Shown: positions 8,368 through 17,282 of the stretch, piece after piece | How positions within the stretch are numbered: position 1 is the stretch's first letter | Layout: each line of letters starts with the position of its first letter | DNA from: Falsiroseomonas sp051860665 | GTDB taxonomy: Bacteria > Pseudomonadota > Alphaproteobacteria > Acetobacterales > Acetobacteraceae | DNA length: 64,000 nucleotides | Assembly (NCBI RefSeq): GCF_051860665.1 | Contig: NZ_JBHYDM010000012.1 | Coordinates: 93,581-157,580 of the forward strand | Reading direction: 5' to 3' | Notes under the pieces: model-generated | The model's input: only the letters and a program-made list of their open reading frames with translations | The model's database searches: none | What the model was told of the DNA's origin: nothing | Program-made: the position numbers and the translations under genes

Positions 8368-9183
8368 TCACCCCGGGATGGGATAGCCCGCGGCCACCGC
8401 CGCCCGGTCCCATTCCAGCGTCCTGGCAAAATCCGCCTGCGTCACCGGCGCGAAGCCGGCGAGGCGCAACGCCGCCGCGTGTTCCGCGAACCAGGGGCGC
8501 GTGGCCGCGGTGGCGAAAGCCTGCCGCAGCCGCGCCACGGCCTCGGCCGGCAGGGCGGGGGCGGCGACGAAGGCCGGCATGGGCGCCAGCGCCGTGCTCT
8601 CCAGCACCCGGATGCCGGCGGTCATCTCCGGCCGGTAGCGCGCGATCAGCGCGTGCCAATAGGCATCGAGCGGTCCCACCTCAATCCGCCCCGCCAGCAC
8701 CGCATCCAGCACGGCGCGCGCCGTAACCAGCTCGCCGACACTTTCGCGATACAGCGGCGCGCCATCCGCCCGGCGATGCGGCAGCAGGTGGTGGCGCAGC
8801 GCGTTGAAGCCGGAATGGGAATGCGCCACGGTCCAGCCGATGCGGTGCCCGAAGGTATCGGCCAGGCAGGTGAAGGGGCTGTCGGCCCGCACGATCAGGT
8901 CGGAGCGATAGGCGGCGCGGCCCTGCGCCCAGTCCAGCGCCGGGATGGGGGCCGCGATCGGCACCACATCGGCGATCCGCAGCGCGATCGGATAGCCGCA
9001 CATCTGCACCAGGCCGAGGTCCGGGCGGCGCCACAGCACCTCCAGCGGCTGCGGCGCGGGATAGGGCTCGTAGTCCAGCGGCACCTCGGCTTCCGCCGCC
9101 ACATGGGCGATCAGCGCCTGCCAGGCGGCCTCGGCCTCCGGCGCCACGGCATACATGCGGGCATTGGCGATGAAGCGCGTCAT
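8368..9183 (-). CDS. PhnD-like periplasmic-binding-fold protein without signal peptide
   Basis: A 271-residue protein of the phosphate/phosphonate-binding (PhnD-like, type 2 periplasmic-binding) fold. Visible blocks are WRRPDLGLVQMCGYP, YRSDLIVRADSPFTCLADTFG, AHSHSGFNALRHHL, GRIEVGPLDAYWHALI and LEWDRAAVAAGYPIPG at the C terminus. From the only supported start (ATG 9183, overlapping the previous stop as ATGA) there is no signal peptide, so it may be cytosolic, in contrast to true PhnD receptors. It is the last gene of a three-gene set after the flavoprotein and DUF1289 genes. Function unknown. Confidence 0.7.
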   Translation of the reverse strand: MTRFIANARMYAVAPEAEAAWQALIAHVAAEAEVPLDYEPYPAPQPLEVLWRRPDLGLVQMCGYPIALRIADVVPIAAPIPALDWAQGRAAYRSDLIVRADSPFTCLADTFGHRIGWTVAHSHSGFNALRHHLLPHRRADGAPLYRESVGELVTARAVLDAVLAGRIEVGPLDAYWHALIARYRPEMTAGIRVLESTALAPMPAFVAAPALPAEAVARLRQAFATAATRPWFAEHAAALRLAGFAPVTQADFARTLEWDRAAVAAGYPIPG

Positions 9184-9353
9184 GCCTTGTCCAGCAGCTT
9201 GAGGCGCACCGGCAGCTGCTGCATCAGGGCGCGGCGGGCGGCAGGGGAAAGCTGCGTCCAGACGGCGATCTCGAGCGTCGTGCGGCCGCAGCCGCGGCAC
9301 AGGCCGGTGGCCGTGTCGATCTCGCAGACCTTGTTGCAGGGGCTCTCGATCAT
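9180..9353 (-). CDS. DUF1289 small cysteine-rich protein
   Basis: A 57-residue protein with the DUF1289 pattern: SPCNKVCEIDTATGLCRGCGRT near the N terminus (Cys6, Cys10, Cys19, Cys22), which looks like a metal or iron-sulfur site, followed by W and a charged helix. Both ends overlap neighbours by ATGA, so it is translationally coupled to the flavoprotein and the PhnD-like protein. The biochemical role of DUF1289 is unknown; the neighbours hint at a role in redox enzyme assembly. Confidence 0.8.
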   Translation of the reverse strand: MIESPCNKVCEIDTATGLCRGCGRTTLEIAVWTQLSPAARRALMQQLPVRLKLLDKA

Positions 9354-10654
9354 CCGCGCGCCGCCGCGCGGCCGGCGCGCAGGCCGAGCGCGAAGGACTG
9401 CGCCAGCCCATTGCCCGGCACATAGCCGGCCGCACCCCGGCCCGAAATGCCGCAGGCCACGCCGCCGGCGGCAAAAAGGTTTGGAATCGCGCTGCCATCG
9501 GCGCGCAGCACCCGCGCATCCGCATCCACCCGCACGCCGCCCTGGGTATGCGCCAGGGCACCGGTGACCTCGGCCGCGTAGAAGGGGGCGACCAGCGGGT
9601 CCCAGCGGCGCCGGCCGAAGCCATCCGGCCCCGCCAGGCTTGCGGCCAGCGCCACCTCCGGCAGGCCGAAGCGCGCGGCAAGTTCGGCAAGATCGGCGCA
9701 GCGCGCGACAGCGCCGAGTTCCACCGCGCGCCGGAAGGGGCCGCCCGCCAGCGCCGCCTGCTGCGCCGCCTCCCCCCAGATCTCCACCGCCCTTCCCTCG
9801 GACTGTGCCAGCAGATGCGCCGTGAGTTCGGAGGGGCCGATATCCTCCGCCACGAAACGCTGCCCCAGCCGGTTCACCAGCACGGCCCCCAGCGCGGGCA
9901 GCGCGGCGCCGAAGCGCGGCCGCACGCCCGCGATCACATGCGGCGAGACATGCGGCTGGCCCTGATAGGCATCCATGCAGAGCAGCTCCGCCCCCAGCGC
10001 CGCCGCCCAGCCGATGCCGGCGCCATCGGCATGGCTGCCGCCGACATGCACCGCGCGCGCCGCTTCGGGGCAATGGCGCGCCACCAGCTCCGGCGCCCCG
10101 CCGAAGCCGCCGGTGGCCAGCACGATGGCGCCGGCGCCGATCTCGCCCGCGCTGGTCGAAACGCCCGCCGCCCGCAGCCCCGTCACCACCACGCCGTCAC
10201 GAACAAGAATGCGGGGCTGGCGTGCGACGGCCTGACGCAGCAGCGCCTGCAATTCCGCGCCGCTCTCGGCCGGCGTCGCATGCAGCCGCGTCGCCGAATG
10301 GCCGGGCCAGCGCGACGCCGTGTGCAGATGGATCGGCAGCCCCGCCACATCGGCCAGGAAATCCACCGCCTCCGCCGCGCCCTGAGTCACCGCGGCCAGC
10401 AGCACCGCATCCACCGCCGAGCCGCTTTTCGCCCGTACATCGGCGGCGAATTGTTGCGGCGAATCCTGCTCCCCCGCTTCCGCCTGCCAGCGCGTGCCCG
10501 CCGCCGAGATCAACCCGCCGGAGACGGAGAGTGTGGTCGGCGCCGCCAGATCGCGTTCCAGCAGCGCCACGCGCGCGCCCTGATTCGCCGCCGCCAGCGC
10601 CGCCACCATGCCGGCCGCCCCGGCGCCGGCCACCACCACATCGAAGCTTTGCAT
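9350..10654 (-). CDS. FAD-dependent oxidoreductase, fumarate reductase/succinate dehydrogenase flavoprotein type
   Basis: A 434-residue flavoprotein. The N terminus from ATG 10654 is a Rossmann FAD-binding strand-turn-helix (FDVVVAGAGAAGMVAALAAANQGA) followed by ALLERD; the C terminus has the second FAD-contact block (IPNLFAAGGVACGISGRGAAGYVPGNGLAQSFALG). This layout is that of FAD_binding_2 enzymes such as fumarate reductase, 3-ketosteroid dehydrogenase and tricarballylate dehydrogenase (TcuA). With Bug receptors on both sides, oxidation of a tricarboxylate-like compound is a reasonable inference. Start upstream of 10654 is possible but lacks the fold. Confidence 0.8.
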   Translation of the reverse strand: MQSFDVVVAGAGAAGMVAALAAANQGARVALLERDLAAPTTLSVSGGLISAAGTRWQAEAGEQDSPQQFAADVRAKSGSAVDAVLLAAVTQGAAEAVDFLADVAGLPIHLHTASRWPGHSATRLHATPAESGAELQALLRQAVARQPRILVRDGVVVTGLRAAGVSTSAGEIGAGAIVLATGGFGGAPELVARHCPEAARAVHVGGSHADGAGIGWAAALGAELLCMDAYQGQPHVSPHVIAGVRPRFGAALPALGAVLVNRLGQRFVAEDIGPSELTAHLLAQSEGRAVEIWGEAAQQAALAGGPFRRAVELGAVARCADLAELAARFGLPEVALAASLAGPDGFGRRRWDPLVAPFYAAEVTGALAHTQGGVRVDADARVLRADGSAIPNLFAAGGVACGISGRGAAGYVPGNGLAQSFALGLRAGRAAARG

Positions 10655-10697
10655 GCCATCGGTATGGCGCGCAGGGCGCCGCCTGCCAATCCGCGGC

Positions 10698-10757
10698 TTG
10701 ACAGGAGGGTCCACTCGGCTTGTCGTTGTATCCCAGTGGTCACAAAAGGTGCTCTCG
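10698..10757 (+). promoter_or_regulatory. Divergent intergenic region with a TTGACA box before a Bug receptor gene
   Basis: The 103 bases between the divergent flavoprotein and Bug receptor genes hold a perfect TTGACA at 10698-10703. A matching -10 is unclear (TTGTAT at 10726-10731 is too far for a standard spacer). AAAGGTG at about 10745-10751 is a plausible ribosome-binding site for ATG 10758. Confidence 0.35.
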
Positions 10758-11717
10758 ATGCTCGCACGCCGCAGCCTGCTCGCCGCCGGTCTCGCCCTGC
10801 CGGCGCTCTCCGCGCGGGCGCAGACCTATCCGGACCGCCCGGTGCGCTGCGTGAACCCCTTCGCCGCCGGCTCCGCCGTGGATGTGGTGATCCGCCTGGT
10901 GGCGCAGGATCTGTCGGAGCGGATCGGCACCCAGTTCATCGTCGAGAACCGCACCGGCGCCTCCGGCAATATCGGCACGGAGGTCGTCGCCCGGTCCCGC
11001 GCCGATGGCTATACGCTGCTGGTCGGCTCGCCCGGCACCATGGGCATCAACCCCTTCCTGTTCCGCACCCTGCCCTACAAGGTCGAGGACTTCGTGGCGG
11101 TCAGCCACCTCGTCTCCTTCCCCCAGGTGATGGTGGTGAACCCCGCCAGCCCGATCCGCAGCCTGGCGGACCTGGTGCAGGCGGCGAAGGCGCGGCCCGG
11201 CGCGCTGAACTACGCGACCTCCGGCGCCGGATCGACCAGCCACCTGGCCTTCGAGCTGGTGCGCGCGGCGACCGGCATCGAGATGACGCATATCCCCTTC
11301 CGCGGCGGCTCGCCCGCCATCCAGGCGGTGATGCAGGGCGAGGTGCAGGTGGCGATCGAGGGCCTGCCCTCCCTGCCCGGCTTCCTCTCCGCCGGCCAGC
11401 TGCGCGCCATCGCCGTGACCTCCGGCGAACGGGCGGCGAAGCTGCCCGACGTGCCCTCGGTGGCGGAGACGGTGCCGGGCTTCGATGCCGCGGCCTGGGT
11501 GATCGTCTTCGCCCCCACCGGCACGCCGGCGCCCATTGTGCAGAAGCTGTCGGCGGAGATGCAGACCTCCCTCGCCCGGCCGCAGGTGCGGGAGCGGCTG
11601 CAGGAGCTGGGCGCCACCGTCATCGGCACGGATGCGGCAGCGACCACGGCCTTCCATGCGGCGGAGCTGCGCAAGTGGCAGCGCGCGGTGCAGCTTTCCG
11701 GCGCCAGCGTGGACTGA
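10758..11717 (+). CDS. Bug/TctC-family tripartite tricarboxylate transporter receptor
   Basis: A 319-residue periplasmic receptor. Signal peptide MLARRSLLAAGLALPALSARA, then the family start YPDRPVRCVNPFAAGSAVDVV, FIVENRTGASGNIGTEVVA, ADGYTLLVGSPGTMGINP, HIPFRGGSPAIQAVMQGEV and LPDVPSVAETVPGF. It diverges from the fumarate-reductase-like flavoprotein operon and is followed after about 60 bases by a quinone-oxidoreductase-like gene on the same strand. The ligand is unknown; no TctAB genes adjoin. Confidence 0.88.
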   Translation: MLARRSLLAAGLALPALSARAQTYPDRPVRCVNPFAAGSAVDVVIRLVAQDLSERIGTQFIVENRTGASGNIGTEVVARSRADGYTLLVGSPGTMGINPFLFRTLPYKVEDFVAVSHLVSFPQVMVVNPASPIRSLADLVQAAKARPGALNYATSGAGSTSHLAFELVRAATGIEMTHIPFRGGSPAIQAVMQGEVQVAIEGLPSLPGFLSAGQLRAIAVTSGERAAKLPDVPSVAETVPGFDAAAWVIVFAPTGTPAPIVQKLSAEMQTSLARPQVRERLQELGATVIGTDAAATTAFHAAELRKWQRAVQLSGASVD

Positions 11718-11777
11718 GGGGACTCGTCAGAGGCGGCCATCGGCGCCATCTCCCGCGCCAGCACAGGAGACCTCAAG

Positions 11778-12800
11778 ATGCGCGCCGTGGCCTATACGAA
11801 AAGCCTGCCCTCCAGCGACCCGGACTGCCTGGTCGACGTCACCCTGCCCGACCCGGCGCCGCCCACCGGCCGTGACCTGCTGGTGGAGGTGCGCGCCATC
11901 TCCGTGAATCCGGTGGATGCGAAGGTGCGGATGCGCGCCGACCCCGGCGGCACGCCCAAGCTGCTGGGCTACGACGCCGCCGGCGTGGTGCGCGCCGTGG
12001 GGCCCGACGTCACGCTGTTCCGCCCCGGCGACGCGGTCTTCTACGCCGGCGACATCACCCGCCCCGGCACCAACGCGGAACTGCATCTGGTGGACGAGCG
12101 CATCGTCGGCCCAAAACCGGGAAAACTCTCTTTCGCTGAGGCCGCCGCCGTGCCGCTGACGGCCATCACGGCCTGGGAGGCGCTGTTCGACCGCCTGCGC
12201 ATCCCGCGCGGCACCACGCCGCGGGAGGAGGCGGTGCTGATCATCGGCGGCGCCGGTGGCGTCGGCTCCATCGCCGTGCAGCTCGCACGCCAGCTGACGG
12301 GCCTGCGCGTGGTCGCCACCGCCAGCCGGAAGGAGACAATGGACTGGGCGCGGCAGATGGGCGCGCAGGACGTGCTGGACCATTCGGGCGACCTGGTGGC
12401 GCAGGCCAAGGCGCTGGGCGTGCCCGTCTCCGCCATCTTCGTCACCACGCATACCGAGGCGCATTGGGCCGCGATCTGCGAGATCATCGCGCCGCAGGGC
12501 GCCATCTGCCTGATCGACGACCCGAAGTCGCCGCCCGATATCCGCATGCTGAAGACCAAGGCGGCCTCGCTGCACTGGGAGCTGATGTTCGCCCGCCCGA
12601 TGCACAAGACGCCGGACATGCAGGCCCAGCACGACCTGCTGGTGGAGGTCAGCCGCATGCTGGAGGCCGGCACGCTGCGCACCACCCTCGGCGAGCACTT
12701 TGGGGCGATCACCGCCGCCAACCTGCGCCGCGCCCATGCGGCGATCGAGAGCACGACCTCTCGCGGCAAGATCGTGCTGGAGGGTTTTCTGGAGGCCTGA
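11778..12800 (+). CDS. Zinc-type alcohol dehydrogenase-like protein (NADPH:quinone oxidoreductase family)
   Basis: A 340-residue medium-chain dehydrogenase/reductase. CAGGAGACC precedes ATG 11778. The N-terminal GroES-like half has ISVNPVDAKVR and KLLGYDAAGVVRAVGPDV; the Rossmann half has VLIIGGAGGVGSIAVQLAR. The Cys/His zinc ligands of true alcohol dehydrogenases are absent, so this is the zinc-independent quinone oxidoreductase branch (TIGR02817-like). It reduces quinones or enones with NADPH in characterised relatives. It sits tail to tail with the ABC ATPase gene, with no gap between the stops. Confidence 0.85.
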   Translation: MRAVAYTKSLPSSDPDCLVDVTLPDPAPPTGRDLLVEVRAISVNPVDAKVRMRADPGGTPKLLGYDAAGVVRAVGPDVTLFRPGDAVFYAGDITRPGTNAELHLVDERIVGPKPGKLSFAEAAAVPLTAITAWEALFDRLRIPRGTTPREEAVLIIGGAGGVGSIAVQLARQLTGLRVVATASRKETMDWARQMGAQDVLDHSGDLVAQAKALGVPVSAIFVTTHTEAHWAAICEIIAPQGAICLIDDPKSPPDIRMLKTKAASLHWELMFARPMHKTPDMQAQHDLLVEVSRMLEAGTLRTTLGEHFGAITAANLRRAHAAIESTTSRGKIVLEGFLEA

Positions 12801-13775
12801 TCAGCCGTGCAGGTGGCAGGCGACACCGCCCTGGTTGTCGCCTGCCGCCGGCGTCCAGGCCGGCATCTGCGTGGAGCATTGCGGCATGGCGTGGATGCAG
12901 CGCGGGTGGAAGGGGCAGCCGGGCGGCGGATTCGCGGCGGAGGGGATTTCGCCGATGATGCGCGGCAGCACGCCGCGGCGTGACGGATCCGGAATCGGCG
13001 AGGCGTCGCGCAGCATCTGCGCATAGGGGTGCAGCGGCTCGGCCAGAACGCGGCCGGCCGGCCCCTCCTCGACGATGCGGCCGAGATACATCACGGCGAC
13101 GCGGTCGCAGAACCAGCGCACGACGGAAAGATCATGGCTGACGAAGAGGAAGGACAGGCCGCGGCGCTTGCGCAGGTCCTGCATCAGCAGAAGCACCTGC
13201 GCCTGCACGGAGACATCGAGCGCGGAGACGGGCTCATCCGCCACGATCAGCTCCGGCTCCACCGTCAGCGCACGCGCGATGCCGATGCGCTGGCGCTGGC
13301 CGCCGCTGAATTCATGCGGGAAGCGATCCAGCGCCGCGGGCGGCAGGCCCACCTCCTCCAGAAGCGCGGCGGCGCGACGGCGCGCCTCCCGGCCCTCGGC
13401 CAGGCCATGCACGCGCATCGGCTCCATCAGCGCATCGCCGATGGACTGGCGCGGATCGAGCGAGGAATAGGGGTCCTGGAAGACGATCTGCATGCGCCGC
13501 CGCAGCGCCTTGAGCGCTGCACCCTTGGCGGCGAGGACATTCTCCCCCTTCCAGGTGACGGTGCCGGCATCCGGCTCGATCAGCCGCAGCAGCGCGCGCG
13601 CCGCCGTGGACTTGCCGCAGCCGGATTCGCCGACCAGGCCGAAAGCCTCGCCGGCCCTGATGGTGAAGGAGATGTCCTCCACCGCGCGCACGCGCACCGT
13701 GCGCGGCTTCGGGAAACCCTTCTTCGCCACGAAGTGTTTTCGCAGCCCATCAACAACGAGGACGGGCTCACTCAT
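12801..13775 (-). CDS. Oligopeptide/dipeptide ABC transporter ATP-binding subunit (OppF/DppF type)
   Basis: A 324-residue cytoplasmic ATPase. Walker A is GESGCGKST (residues 49-57), the signature is FSGGQRQRIGIARAL, Walker B is ELIVADEPVSALDVS, and the H-loop is FLFVSHDLSVV. The C-terminal OppF-type extension contains the cysteine cluster GCPFHPRCIHAMPQC, which in relatives can hold an iron-sulfur cluster. It is the last gene of the minus-strand importer/oxidase cluster, and its start overlaps the stop of the permease gene by eight bases. It should pair with the OppD-type ATPase at 20713-21696. Confidence 0.92.
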   Translation of the reverse strand: MSEPVLVVDGLRKHFVAKKGFPKPRTVRVRAVEDISFTIRAGEAFGLVGESGCGKSTAARALLRLIEPDAGTVTWKGENVLAAKGAALKALRRRMQIVFQDPYSSLDPRQSIGDALMEPMRVHGLAEGREARRRAAALLEEVGLPPAALDRFPHEFSGGQRQRIGIARALTVEPELIVADEPVSALDVSVQAQVLLLMQDLRKRRGLSFLFVSHDLSVVRWFCDRVAVMYLGRIVEEGPAGRVLAEPLHPYAQMLRDASPIPDPSRRGVLPRIIGEIPSAANPPPGCPFHPRCIHAMPQCSTQMPAWTPAAGDNQGGVACHLHG

Positions 13776-14646
13776 TGCGCAGCTTCGGGTCGGTCGCGTC
13801 GCGCAGGCCGTCGCCCACCATGTTCAGCCCCAATACCAATAGCAGGATGGCGAGGCCCGGAAACACGGCGAGCCAGGGCGCATCCAGGATGTTCTCGAAG
13901 CCGTCGCGGGTCATGCCGCCCCAGGTCGCCGTCGGCGGCTTCACGCCGAGGCCGATGAAGGAGAGCGAGGCCTCGACACGCACGGCGGTGGCGAGCCACA
14001 GCGTGCCCATCACCATCACCTCCGACAGAATGTTCGGCAGGATGTGGCGGAACAGCACGCGCGAATGGCTGAAGCCCAGCGCCCGGCCGGCCTCGACAAA
14101 GGCGCGTTCCTTCAGCGCCATGGTCGGCGCGCGGGCGACGCGGGCGAAGGGCGCGACCGCCGTCAGCGCGATGGCCACCACGAGGTTGATCAGCTCCGGC
14201 CCCAGCAGCGCCACGACGATCAATCCAAGGATCAGCGAGGGGAAGGACAGCAGCACGTCCATCACCTGCATCACGAAGAGGTCGAACTTGCCGCCGATAT
14301 AGCCGGAGACCAGGCCGATGGCGCCGCCGATGATGGCGGCGGCGAAGATCGCACCGAGCGAGACGGTCAGCGAGATCTGCCCGCCCCACATCAGCCGCGA
14401 GAGAATGTCCCGGCCGAACTGGTCGGTGCCAAGCCAGAACTCCGCCGAGGGCGGCTGCAGCCGGTTGAAGATGTCCTGCTCCGCCGGGTCATAGGGCGCG
14501 AGCCAGGGCGCGAAGATCGCGGCCGCCATGATCAGCAGGCAGATCACCACGCCCACCGCCGTGGTCGGATTGCTGCGCGCCTTGGCCAGGGCGCGCTTCC
14601 AGCCCGCGGGCGCCGGCGGCGCGACGAGTTCGGAGGTGGTGCTCAT
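13768..14646 (-). CDS. Oligopeptide/dipeptide ABC transporter permease (OppC/DppC type)
   Basis: A 292-residue inner-membrane permease with an N-terminal OppC segment (FAPWLAPYDPAEQDIFNRLQPP, then GTDQFGRDILSRLMWGG) and the permease core containing the EAA loop (EAGRALGFSHSRVLFRHILPN). About six hydrophobic segments are visible. ATG 14646 overlaps the OppB-type gene stop by four bases (ATGA). Part of the importer whose binding protein is at 15691-17250. Confidence 0.92.
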   Translation of the reverse strand: MSTTSELVAPPAPAGWKRALAKARSNPTTAVGVVICLLIMAAAIFAPWLAPYDPAEQDIFNRLQPPSAEFWLGTDQFGRDILSRLMWGGQISLTVSLGAIFAAAIIGGAIGLVSGYIGGKFDLFVMQVMDVLLSFPSLILGLIVVALLGPELINLVVAIALTAVAPFARVARAPTMALKERAFVEAGRALGFSHSRVLFRHILPNILSEVMVMGTLWLATAVRVEASLSFIGLGVKPPTATWGGMTRDGFENILDAPWLAVFPGLAILLLVLGLNMVGDGLRDATDPKLRNE

Positions 14647-15584
14647 TCCGCCTTCACCCGCGGGTCGATCACGCCATAGAGCAGGTCGGTGATGAGATTC
14701 ACCACGACGATCAGGAAGCAGTAGATCACCATCAACCCCTGCAGCATCGTGTAGTCCCGCTGATTCAGCGCGCCGACGATGATTTTTCCTAATCCCGGCC
14801 GGTTGAAGACGATCTCGGTCAGCACGGAATTACCCAGCAGGATGCCGACATAGAGCCCCACCACGGTGACGATGGGGATGGAGGCGTTGCGCAGCCCATG
14901 CACCCAGACCACGCGCCGCCAGGGCACGCCCTTGGCGCGGGCGGTGCGGATATAGTCCTCACCCAGCGAGGCCAGCATGGCGCTGCGCGTCACCCGCGTG
15001 ATGTAGGCCGCCATCACCAGGCCGAGCGCCACGGTCGGCAGCACCAGCTTGTGCAGCCGGTCGCCATAATCGCCGAGATCCGCACTGCCGATCACCGGAA
15101 ACCAGCGCCAATGCAGCGCGAAGGCCAGCAGCAGAAAGATGCCGGAGACGAAGACCGGGAAGGACAGGCCGAGCAGCGACAGCACCCGCGCCGCCACATC
15201 CACCACGCCATTGCGATGCAGCGCCGCCCAGATGCCGACCGGCACGCCGATGACGATGCCGAAGACCATGGAGGCGAGCGTCAGGTCGATGGTATGCGGC
15301 AGCACCGCCGCGACCTCCGCCATGATGGACCGCCCGGTGACCATGGAGACGCCGAAATCGCCCATCAGCGCGCTGGTGATGAAGCTGAAATACTGCGCCC
15401 AGAGCGAGCGATCGAGCCCGAGCCGCGTGCGCAGCGCGGCCACCGCCTCCGGCGTCGCCTGGTCGCCCAGGATCACCAGCGCGGGATCGCCGGGCACGAT
15501 GCGGACGATGATGAAGACCAGCGTCAGCACCGCGATCAGCGTCGGGATCGCGGCGAGCAGGCGGCGGAGGACGAAGCCGGTCAT
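14643..15584 (-). CDS. Oligopeptide/dipeptide ABC transporter permease (OppB/DppB type)
   Basis: A 313-residue inner-membrane permease. Typical OppB features are FVLRRLLAAIPTLIAVLTLVF, VPGDPALVILG, the EAA loop (YIRTARAKGVPWRRVVWVHGLRN), and the end FNRPGLGKIIVGALNQRDYTMLQG. Six transmembrane segments are apparent. It forms the channel with the OppC-type subunit downstream. A palindromic repeat separates it from the binding-protein gene. Confidence 0.92.
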   Translation of the reverse strand: MTGFVLRRLLAAIPTLIAVLTLVFIIVRIVPGDPALVILGDQATPEAVAALRTRLGLDRSLWAQYFSFITSALMGDFGVSMVTGRSIMAEVAAVLPHTIDLTLASMVFGIVIGVPVGIWAALHRNGVVDVAARVLSLLGLSFPVFVSGIFLLLAFALHWRWFPVIGSADLGDYGDRLHKLVLPTVALGLVMAAYITRVTRSAMLASLGEDYIRTARAKGVPWRRVVWVHGLRNASIPIVTVVGLYVGILLGNSVLTEIVFNRPGLGKIIVGALNQRDYTMLQGLMVIYCFLIVVVNLITDLLYGVIDPRVKAE

Positions 15585-15591
15585 GGCACTG

Positions 15592-15681
15592 CCCCCACCC
15601 CAACCCTCCCCCGCAAGCGGGAGAGGGAGCAGTGCCGCTCTTCCCCCTCCCCCGCTTCGCGGGGGAGGGTCGGGGTGGGGG
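15592..15681. repeat. Composite palindromic repeat (two C/G-rich units in opposite orientation)
   Basis: Two related units face each other: CCCCCACCCCAACCCTCCCC leading into a small hairpin (15592 to about 15627), and CCCTCCCCCGC-TTC-GCGGGGGAGGG followed by TCGGGGTGGGGG (about 15644-15681). The pair is itself an inverted repeat. It lies inside the importer operon, between the binding protein and first permease genes, a position where such stems often protect upstream mRNA so that binding protein is made in excess. It belongs to the same family as the repeats near 22.9, 31.5, 32.9 and 46.6 kb. Confidence 0.75.
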
Positions 15682-15690
15682 TTTCGTGCC

Positions 15691-17250
15691 TCACCGCAGC
15701 CGCGAGGCTTCGGTGATCAGCGGCCCCAGGCTCATCGAGCCTTTCAGCTCATAGCCATAGTCCAGGTTGTCCCGCCGCGCGAAGACCAGCAGCGTCTCGA
15801 TCAGCGGCACGCCACAGACATTCTGCACCAGGATGCGCTGCGCCTCCGCCCAGAGGCGCTTCTGCTCCTCCACATCCGTGCTGACGCGCGCCGCGTCGAT
15901 CTGGCTGTCCGCCTGGTCGCAATGCGAGAAATTCGTCACCGCCGTCGGCGTGCGCACGCGCGACCGGCCGTGGAAGAACTGCGTCAGGTAGATATCGGCC
16001 ACCGGGAAGCGCGCGGCGGAGTAGTAGACCATCGGCGACAGGTCCTGGCGGATCTGCTGGTGGAAGGTCGCATGTTCCACCACCTGCAGGTCCAGCGTGA
16101 TGCCGGCGCGGCGCAGCTGCTGCTGCACCACCTGCATCATGTTCAGCATCTCCGGCAGCTGCGTGTGGATGGCGCGGATGGTGATGCCGTTGGGGTGCCC
16201 GGCCTCGGCCAGCAGCGCGCGCGCCCGCGCCGGATCGGCCGGCAGCAGCCCGTTATCCGCGCTGAAGCCGAGATAGCCGCGCGGCACCAGCGACTGCCCC
16301 TCACGCGACACGTCCTGCCCGCGGAAGCGCACCAGCTCCGCCCGGTTCACTGCATGCGCCATCGCCTGGCGGATGCGGATATCGTTGAAGGGCGGCTGCT
16401 GCGTGTTGAGGTTGATGATGGCGAGCTCACCCGGCTCGAAAACATCCACCACCGTATTCGGCACCTGCCGCGTCCGGTTCACCCAGGTCTGATCGGCGCG
16501 TCCGTAGTTCAGATCCAGCTCGCGATTCTGGAAGGCGAGATCGCGCGAGGCGTCGGAGGGGATGAAGCGGTAGCTGATGCGGCCGATCTGCGGCGCGCCT
16601 CGGAAGTACTGCGCATGCGCCACCAGCTCCGCCGACTGGTTCGGCGTCACGCGGTCCAGCGCGAAGGGGCCGGTGCCGACCGGGTTGCGCACGAAGGTCT
16701 CGCCGCGCTGCTCCACCGCGCGCTTCGAGACGATGTAGCCGCCGGAATAGTTGGTGAGGATGCCGAGCACGCTCGGGATATTCTCGCGCAGCACGATGCG
16801 CACGGTGTGGCTGTCCACCGCCTCGATGCTCTCGATCGCGCGGTAGTCGGCGGCGAAGGCGCTGGTGGCGGCGGTGCCGGCCTTGCGCAGCGAGAAGACG
16901 ACATCTTCCGCCGTCAGCTCGCCGAAGCCGCCATGGAACTGCACGCCGCGGCGCAGGTGGAAGGTCCAGGTCTTGCCGTCCGCGCTGCTCTCCCAGCGCT
17001 CGGCGAGATCCGGCTCGATCTCGGCCGGGTTGATCGAGCCGGGCTTGAAGCGCACCAGCCCGTTGAACATCCAGGCGACGACGACGCGATCGATGGTGGA
17101 GACCGCGAAATGCGGATCCAGTCGCCCGACATCCTGCGCCGCCATGCCGACGCGCAGCGTCTGGCCTTGCGCCAATGCGGCGCCATTGAGCCCGATGGCC
17201 GACGCCACGGCCAAGGCGCTGCCAAGCAGCGCCGCCCGAAGTCCCCGCAT
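15691..17250 (-). CDS. ABC transporter substrate-binding protein, peptide/opine family (SBP_bac_5)
   Basis: A 519-residue periplasmic receptor with a signal peptide (likely cut after Ala27). The mature part starts QTLRVGMAAQDVGRLDPH and has FNGLVRFKPGS, DGKTWTFHLRRGVQFHGG, DIRIRQAMAHAVNRAELVRF and RARALLAEAGHPNG. It is clearly paralogous to the receptor at 25899-27407; both share the 'AQD-G--DPH' start and a C terminus of the form GS(M/L)-LGP-IT. It is in the operon with OppB, OppC and OppF type genes and follows the oxidase genes, so it should capture the substrate that the neighbouring dehydrogenase oxidises. Confidence 0.9.
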   Translation of the reverse strand: MRGLRAALLGSALAVASAIGLNGAALAQGQTLRVGMAAQDVGRLDPHFAVSTIDRVVVAWMFNGLVRFKPGSINPAEIEPDLAERWESSADGKTWTFHLRRGVQFHGGFGELTAEDVVFSLRKAGTAATSAFAADYRAIESIEAVDSHTVRIVLRENIPSVLGILTNYSGGYIVSKRAVEQRGETFVRNPVGTGPFALDRVTPNQSAELVAHAQYFRGAPQIGRISYRFIPSDASRDLAFQNRELDLNYGRADQTWVNRTRQVPNTVVDVFEPGELAIINLNTQQPPFNDIRIRQAMAHAVNRAELVRFRGQDVSREGQSLVPRGYLGFSADNGLLPADPARARALLAEAGHPNGITIRAIHTQLPEMLNMMQVVQQQLRRAGITLDLQVVEHATFHQQIRQDLSPMVYYSAARFPVADIYLTQFFHGRSRVRTPTAVTNFSHCDQADSQIDAARVSTDVEEQKRLWAEAQRILVQNVCGVPLIETLLVFARRDNLDYGYELKGSMSLGPLITEASRLR

Positions 17251-17282
17251 GAAATTATTCCCCGTTTGCCTTGCCGGGGAGC

